A stretch of DNA of 9,415 nucleotides from Bacteroidota bacterium (GTDB taxonomy: Bacteria; Bacteroidota; Bacteroidia; Bacteroidales; Prolixibacteraceae), in NCBI GenBank assembly GCA_013203755.1, contig JABMPI010000378.1, positions 1-9,415 on the forward strand, given 5' to 3'. The position numbers and the translations under genes are program-made. The notes beneath the pieces were generated by a model. The model searched no databases, was not told where the DNA came from, and saw only the letters and a list, made by a program, of their open reading frames with translations. This document shows positions 5,788-9,415 of this stretch, one piece after another (positions within the stretch are counted from its first letter, which is position 1; every line of letters starts with the position of its first letter).

Positions 5788-5816
5788 ATTTCTTTTTCAT
5801 TTTAAGAAAATTCACT

Positions 5817-6218
5817 ATGAAAAAATTAAAGTTTTTATTCGCTGTTATTGGGGTTTCATTCCTGTTAAGTGGATGTGTATACAATTTTATAGTTCCTGAA
5901 GAGGTAATTCCTCCAATTGATGTAGATGACCCAGATGCACCACAAATAAGTTTTGCTACGCAAATTGAGCCAATTTGGAATAACAATAATAATTGTACCG
6001 CGTGCCATAAAACAGGTGGAACAAATCCGGATTTAACAACTGGGAATGCATATACTTCGGTAAATGTTGCAAAATATATAAATTCTGCAACAGCGGAAGA
6101 GAGTAAAATTTATTCTCATCCTCATCCTGATACGAATACTCACAAACAGAAGAAATATACAGCCTCACAGGCTGCATTAATTCTTGGCTGGATTCAACAA
6201 GGAGCCAAAAACAATTAA
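5817..6218 (+). CDS. Small monoheme c-type cytochrome lipoprotein
   Basis: The protein has 133 residues. The lipoprotein signal peptide ends at the lipobox LSGC with C20. A Pro/Asp-rich linker (27-42) precedes a compact cytochrome domain with one haem site, CTACH (C60-H64), in the sequence FATQIEPIWNNNNNC. PDLTTGNAY (71-79) and the final ALILGWIQQGAKNN resemble small cytochromes of the planctomycete-type/c6-like group. Met1 is the only methionine, so the sixth haem ligand cannot be Met; H101, H103 or H109 are candidates, which would favour a low potential. An in-frame TTG at 5772 would add 15 residues but lies inside the terminator hairpin; the ATG at 5817 gives a clean signal peptide. The barrel gene starts 20 bp downstream, so the two products are probably made together and may interact at the outer membrane. 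Confidence 0.88.
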   Translation: MKKLKFLFAVIGVSFLLSGCVYNFIVPEEVIPPIDVDDPDAPQISFATQIEPIWNNNNNCTACHKTGGTNPDLTTGNAYTSVNVAKYINSATAEESKIYSHPHPDTNTHKQKKYTASQAALILGWIQQGAKNN

Positions 6219-6238
6219 ATAAATCTAAAATAATTACT

Positions 6239-7147
6239 ATGAAAAAGTATATATTGTTTCTGATCCTTGTAGTGTTTGTTATCAATACATTTGCCCAAGA
6301 CTCGGAAGAAAAAGACCAGCCTGTAGGTTCAACGTTTGCAGGTGGTTACTTGATAGATAATCAAACAACTGTGATTCAGGATGCGAAAACACTTGAATTT
6401 GCCATTCAGCATAAATTCGGTAACGTAGAAAATGGGATTTCCGATCTGTTTGGAATATATGCAGCAGGCTCGAACATCCGGTTAGGACTAAATTATGTTC
6501 CGATTAAAAACTTACAGATAGGAATTGGTACAACAAAAAAGAACATGTACACCGATTTTAATGCAAAATGGTCAATCCTGAGACAAACAGAGAAAAACAG
6601 GATTCCAGTGTCTGTAGCTCTATACGGTGTAGCAGCAATCGATGGTCGTAATGTAGATCAGTTTGCAACTGGCCAGGTTGTTGATACAAAAGGGCCAACC
6701 TTACCAAGCTATATTACATTTCCTGACCGTCTTTCATATTTCTCGCAATTGATTGTTGCACGCAAATTTACCGATTGGCTTTCATTGCAGGCTGCTGCAA
6801 GTTATACCCACTACAATATGGTTGGATGGAACAACGATCACGGCCAAATTGGAGTACATTTTAGTGGTAGAGTTAAATTTTCTGAACAATCATCGCTTAT
6901 TTTCAACTACGATCTTCCATTAAAAATTAAAGAGATTTCGGAACAAAGTGAATGGATTGACAAAGACCACTCTTTACCAAATTTATGTTTAGGAATTGAA
7001 ATAGCAACATTTACACATGCATTCCAGATATATGTTGGAACTGCTGATGGCATACTTCCACAAGATGCAATGATGCATAACCAAAATGACTGGAAAAATA
7101 AAGGCCTGGCTATTGGTTTTAACATTACCAGACTTTGGATGTTCTAA
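6239..7147 (+). CDS. DUF5777-like outer-membrane beta-barrel protein
   Basis: The protein has 302 residues with a signal peptide (1-20, ending NTFAQ). The body alternates short polar and aromatic/hydrophobic stretches typical of a beta-barrel, and the chain ends in phenylalanine (NITRLWMF), a common outer-membrane insertion signal. Features I associate with the DUF5777 family of Bacteroidota include LIDNQTTVIQDAKTLEFAIQHKFG (38-61), LFGIYAAGSNIRLGLNYVP (70-88), a YFSQLIVARKF segment, LGIEIATFTHAFQIYVGTADGILPQ and GFNITRLW. The function of the family is not established. From memory, such genes often sit near c-type cytochromes, which agrees with this locus. I infer an outer-membrane anchor or conduit partner for the monoheme lipoprotein encoded 20 bp upstream. 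It contains no CXXCH motif and is much smaller than MtrB-type porins. A terminator follows. Confidence 0.85.
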   Translation: MKKYILFLILVVFVINTFAQDSEEKDQPVGSTFAGGYLIDNQTTVIQDAKTLEFAIQHKFGNVENGISDLFGIYAAGSNIRLGLNYVPIKNLQIGIGTTKKNMYTDFNAKWSILRQTEKNRIPVSVALYGVAAIDGRNVDQFATGQVVDTKGPTLPSYITFPDRLSYFSQLIVARKFTDWLSLQAAASYTHYNMVGWNNDHGQIGVHFSGRVKFSEQSSLIFNYDLPLKIKEISEQSEWIDKDHSLPNLCLGIEIATFTHAFQIYVGTADGILPQDAMMHNQNDWKNKGLAIGFNITRLWMF

Positions 7148-7181
7148 TTTTATTTAAATTAAAACACATGCAAATCACCTT

Positions 7182-7220
7182 AAAAAGGTAATATCTTAAT
7201 AAGGATATTACCTTTTTTTT
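7182..7220 (+). terminator. Intrinsic terminator after the barrel gene
   Basis: AAAAAGGTAATATC (7182-7195) pairs perfectly over 14 bp with GATATTACCTTTTT (7204-7217) around an 8-nt loop, with a run of eight T (7213-7220). It separates the monoheme-barrel pair from the heptaheme-cytochrome b pair. The 101 bp from here to the next start codon could hold an independent promoter, though no consensus one was recognised. Confidence 0.9.
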
Positions 7221-7321
7221 AGATCATACTAAAAGATATTAGGCTTTAAAAAGCTTCCTCTGAAATAAAAAATAATCTAAAATGGCAGTACTGATACCTA
7301 GTTCAATTTAAATCCTCTAAA

Positions 7322-8251
7322 ATGAAATTTACCATAATAATTGCTATCGCGTTTTATTGCATTCCATGGTATTCAAACGCACAATCCTACCAGGATGCCC
7401 GGAACCACCCTTGCCTAAAGTGTCATTCCTCTCAAACCTACACTTTTCATAATGAGTTGATGGACACGGAGGAAAAAAGGTTAATGAATCCTTATTATAT
7501 TCTCGACACCGTTGCTCTTGCTATTGGAGTGCACAATCAATTTGATTGTACCGATTGCCACGCCTTTGAATATGAATCTTATCCACACGCATCAAATCTA
7601 AAACTTGAACCACTGGGCACCTGTCTCGATTGCCATGGCGGAGACGAGTCGTTTGCTTCCTATCAGTTTGAAAAAATTGTAGAGGAATCGGAAAAAAGTA
7701 TACATCACCAAATCTATGGTGAAAATTTTACATGTGCAAAATGCCACAGCCAGCACACTTATGCTGCTACAGCAAGAACAAGCGATAATGTTCTGGACAT
7801 AGTTGATTACAGCAACAAAATGTGTCTTTCGTGCCACAACGATATGAACAGATATCAACTGGTTTCAGGACATGAAAATCCAAAATTAGTTCAGATTCAC
7901 GATTGGCTACCCAATCAGGAACTTCATTTTAAACATGTAAGATGTATTGAGTGCCACACCGAAGTTATTGATAGTTTAATGGTTTCGCATAACATACAGG
8001 AAAAAGCAAAAGCAGTAAAAAATTGTGTTGAATGTCATACAACCAATTCCCGTTTAAAAGCATCGTTGTACAAATACGAGAATTTGCGAAAGCGTTCTAA
8101 AAATGGGAATGTTAATACGGTTTTGTCCAATGAATCGTATGTAATTGGTACGCATCAAAGTCCGCTTCTTAAGTTATTAAGTATTATAATTTTTCTGGCG
8201 ACGTTAGTTGGTATTGCAACACACATTATTTTTAGAATCTTAAAAAAATAA
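7322..8251 (+). CDS. Tail-anchored heptaheme c-type cytochrome
   Basis: The protein has 309 residues. Residues 1-20 are a signal peptide ending SNAQ. Seven CXXCH sites follow: C31-H35, C76-H80, C101-H105, C138-H142, C168-H172, C208-H212 and C235-H239. A hydrophobic segment at about 281-305 ends with the basic tail FRILKK, so the haem domain should face the periplasm with the C-terminus in the cytoplasmic membrane. Spaced CxxCH and HNQFDC/HFKHVRC patterns resemble the cytochrome c3/c7-type periplasmic domains of quinol-oxidising complexes. The cytochrome b gene starts 6 bp after the stop, so the two are almost certainly a complex: quinol electrons would pass from b-haems to these c-haems. The arrangement is like Geobacter CbcL, where such domains are fused, but here they are separate. 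No reductase active site is evident. Confidence 0.9.
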   Translation: MKFTIIIAIAFYCIPWYSNAQSYQDARNHPCLKCHSSQTYTFHNELMDTEEKRLMNPYYILDTVALAIGVHNQFDCTDCHAFEYESYPHASNLKLEPLGTCLDCHGGDESFASYQFEKIVEESEKSIHHQIYGENFTCAKCHSQHTYAATARTSDNVLDIVDYSNKMCLSCHNDMNRYQLVSGHENPKLVQIHDWLPNQELHFKHVRCIECHTEVIDSLMVSHNIQEKAKAVKNCVECHTTNSRLKASLYKYENLRKRSKNGNVNTVLSNESYVIGTHQSPLLKLLSIIIFLATLVGIATHIIFRILKK

Positions 8252-8257
8252 ATTAAA

Positions 8258-8872
8258 ATGACAGAATCTAAAAAAATATATTTTTACCCGGCTTGGTTAA
8301 GAATATGGCACGGAATAAATGCATTAGGAATTATTATTCTAATTATTACTGGTATCTCCTTACAATCCATTGAATCGTCGTTTATGGGATTTAACAGCAC
8401 AATAAGTCTTCATAATATTGCAGGTGCTTTAGTAACATTCAGTTATTTTGTCTTTTTTATTGGGAATTTAGTTACTACAAATGGTAGCTTTTATAGGGTA
8501 AAGCCCACAGGTTTTATAAAACGACCAATAAAACAAGCCTATTATTATATATGGGGAATGTTTCATCGGATGAAAGCCCCCTATCCACTTTCCGAAAAAA
8601 GGAAATTTAATCCATTACAAAAATATTCCTATATAATTGTAATGTATATTTTTGTTCCATTGGTAATAGTATCGGGAATAGCACTTTTGTATCCCGAAAT
8701 AATTATTGAAAATATATATCATTACAGTGGAATATTTGTTACTGCTATTTTTCATTCAGCTCTTGGATTTTTTATCTCAATATTTTTAATTGTACATCTT
8801 TATATTGCCTCGATTGGAAAATCACCAATAGAAAATTTTAAAAGTATTATTACCGGTTGGCATCATGTTTAA
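8258..8872 (+). CDS. Four-helix dihaem cytochrome b (FdnI/HydC/b561-type quinol oxidase subunit)
   Basis: The protein has 204 residues without a signal peptide. Four hydrophobic helices lie at about 17-36, 47-71, 122-146 and 158-184. Candidate haem b ligands are H18 (RIWHGINA), H52 (SLHNIAG), H166 (IFHSALG) and H180 (IVHLYIA). These correspond well to the E. coli formate dehydrogenase-N FdnI ligands as I recall them (18, 57, 155, 169), including the 14-residue spacing of the last pair. The family transfers electrons between menaquinone and periplasmic partners in formate dehydrogenases, hydrogenases, thiosulfate reductases and Cbc complexes. The partner here is most likely the tail-anchored heptaheme cytochrome encoded 6 bp upstream; no molybdoenzyme, hydrogenase or ferredoxin-type subunit is in the window. 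The direction of electron flow, quinol oxidation, is inference from the surrounding cytochromes. Confidence 0.9.
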   Translation: MTESKKIYFYPAWLRIWHGINALGIIILIITGISLQSIESSFMGFNSTISLHNIAGALVTFSYFVFFIGNLVTTNGSFYRVKPTGFIKRPIKQAYYYIWGMFHRMKAPYPLSEKRKFNPLQKYSYIIVMYIFVPLVIVSGIALLYPEIIIENIYHYSGIFVTAIFHSALGFFISIFLIVHLYIASIGKSPIENFKSIITGWHHV

Positions 8873-8967
8873 ACGTAAAGAATATTTAAAACTAAAATAT
8901 AACATTAGCTAATAACCTAATTTATAGCTGATTGTATAACAATATAAATATTGGATTAAACGTAAAG
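8869..8967 (+). repeat. Direct repeat TTAAACGTAAAG flanking the intergenic spacer
   Basis: The 12-bp sequence occurs at 8869-8880, overlapping the cytochrome b stop codon, and again at 8956-8967, 29 bp before the next start codon. The 75 bp between the copies are AT-rich with no open frame. Possible explanations are a small duplication or paired protein-binding sites; chance is less likely but possible in AT-rich DNA. Confidence 0.5.
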
Positions 8968-8996
8968 TTTGATTCACTTATAAAACCCAAAAAACT

Positions 8997-9415
8997 ATGA
9001 AAATACATTTTCCTTTCCTTTTATTTTTTAGAATTAATAGCAAGATTTTTCAAATCTTAACATTGATTGTAATACTGGTATTTTCCGGAATAAACAATTT
9101 ATCAGCTCAAGGAAACGATGATTGTTTTATGTGCCACGACGATCCGGATTTAGTATCTGAAAACCCGCAAAGGAAAGGTTCATTATACGTTCAACCAACA
9201 GCACTCGATCATTCAGTGCATAAAAATATTTTGTGTGCATCTTGCCACGCCGATGCTGCAGTTGAGGATTATCCACATCCCGAAAATTTAAAACCGGTAA
9301 ATTGTGGAACTTGCCACGAAGCTGCCCGGACTAACTTTTTAAGAGGCGTGCACGGACGGGCATTTCAATCGAACGACAAAAATGCCCCAGATTGTAAAGA
9401 ATGCCACGGTGGAGC
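8997..9415 (+). CDS. Multiheme c-type cytochrome, N-terminal part, 3'-truncated by window edge
   Basis: The frame is open from the ATG at 8997 to the window end (139 complete codons). The N-terminus has an unusually long pre-region (KIHFPFLLFFRINSKIFQ) before the hydrophobic core LTLIVILVFSGI and a likely cleavage near LSAQ (about residue 38). Four CXXCH sites are visible: C43-H47, C80-H84, C103-H107 and C133-H137. The spacing of the first three, with SVHKNILC and EDYPHPENLKPVNC, parallels residues 31-105 of the heptaheme protein encoded upstream, so the two share a related N-terminal module. It is probably secreted to the periplasm. The protein continues beyond the window, so total haem number, any C-terminal anchor and any catalytic domain are unknown. 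It is 124 bp downstream of the cytochrome b gene, on the same strand, with no terminator seen between them. Confidence 0.9.
   Translation, partial: MKIHFPFLLFFRINSKIFQILTLIVILVFSGINNLSAQGNDDCFMCHDDPDLVSENPQRKGSLYVQPTALDHSVHKNILCASCHADAAVEDYPHPENLKPVNCGTCHEAARTNFLRGVHGRAFQSNDKNAPDCKECHGG

Noticed and set aside
5772..5816. Alternative TTG start for the monoheme lipoprotein, 15 codons upstream
   Set aside because: It lies within the loop of a strong terminator and would spoil the compact lipoprotein signal peptide that starts at 5817.
8931..8943. ATTGTATAACAAT palindrome as a second Fnr-type site
   Set aside because: The TTG and CAA halves are 5 bp apart, not the 8 bp expected for Fnr/Crp sites, and 5-bp arms are common by chance in AT-rich DNA.
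1..9415. tRNA, rRNA, insertion sequence, integrase or CRISPR array anywhere in the window
   Set aside because: No transposase or integrase coding sequence, tRNA-like cloverleaf or spaced repeat array was seen on reading both strands.

Overview
The window looks like chromosomal DNA of a Bacteroidota member, most plausibly an anaerobic or facultative lineage such as the Marinilabiliales/Prolixibacteraceae. The grounds are the AT-rich composition, starts preceded by A-rich tracts with no Shine-Dalgarno motif, a DUF5777-type outer-membrane barrel, lipoproteins with a collagen-like stalk, and dispersed GAAGTCGGAAGAC intergenic repeats. The family-level placement is inference and the genus cannot be read from the sequence.

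Bases 1-3416 are biosynthetic and all on the + strand: the C-terminal half of hisB (cut by the window edge), purU, a secreted thioredoxin-fold protein, hisH and argB. The his genes are interrupted by purU plus the thioredoxin gene. That pair is bracketed by two inverted copies of a 19-bp microrepeat (498-516 and 1972-1990), and a larger imperfect inverted repeat follows hisB. After hisH comes argB, not hisA/hisF.

Bases 3417-3666 are a 250-bp intergenic region with two perfect inverted repeats. The second, with 15-bp arms, ends 14 nt before the GTG start of a Crp/Fnr-type regulator with a six-cysteine N-terminus. Right after the regulator stop lies a perfect dyad, TTGACATTTGTCAA, about 140 bp upstream of the first cytochrome gene.

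Bases 4551-9415 are a c-type cytochrome locus, again all on the + strand: a hexaheme lipoprotein with a collagen-like Gly-X-Y stalk, a terminator, a monoheme lipoprotein, a DUF5777-like outer-membrane barrel, a terminator, a tail-anchored heptaheme protein, a four-helix dihaem cytochrome b, and the start of another multiheme cytochrome running off the end. The four c-type proteins show 18 CXXCH sites inside the window.

The working model, which is inference, is a redox-controlled electron-transfer chain. Quinol would be oxidised by the cytochrome b with its heptaheme partner, a split version of a CbcL-like module. Electrons would then pass through periplasmic and lipid-anchored haems to the outer membrane, with the barrel as a possible conduit or anchor. 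No terminal reductase active site is recognisable in the window, so the acceptor is unknown.
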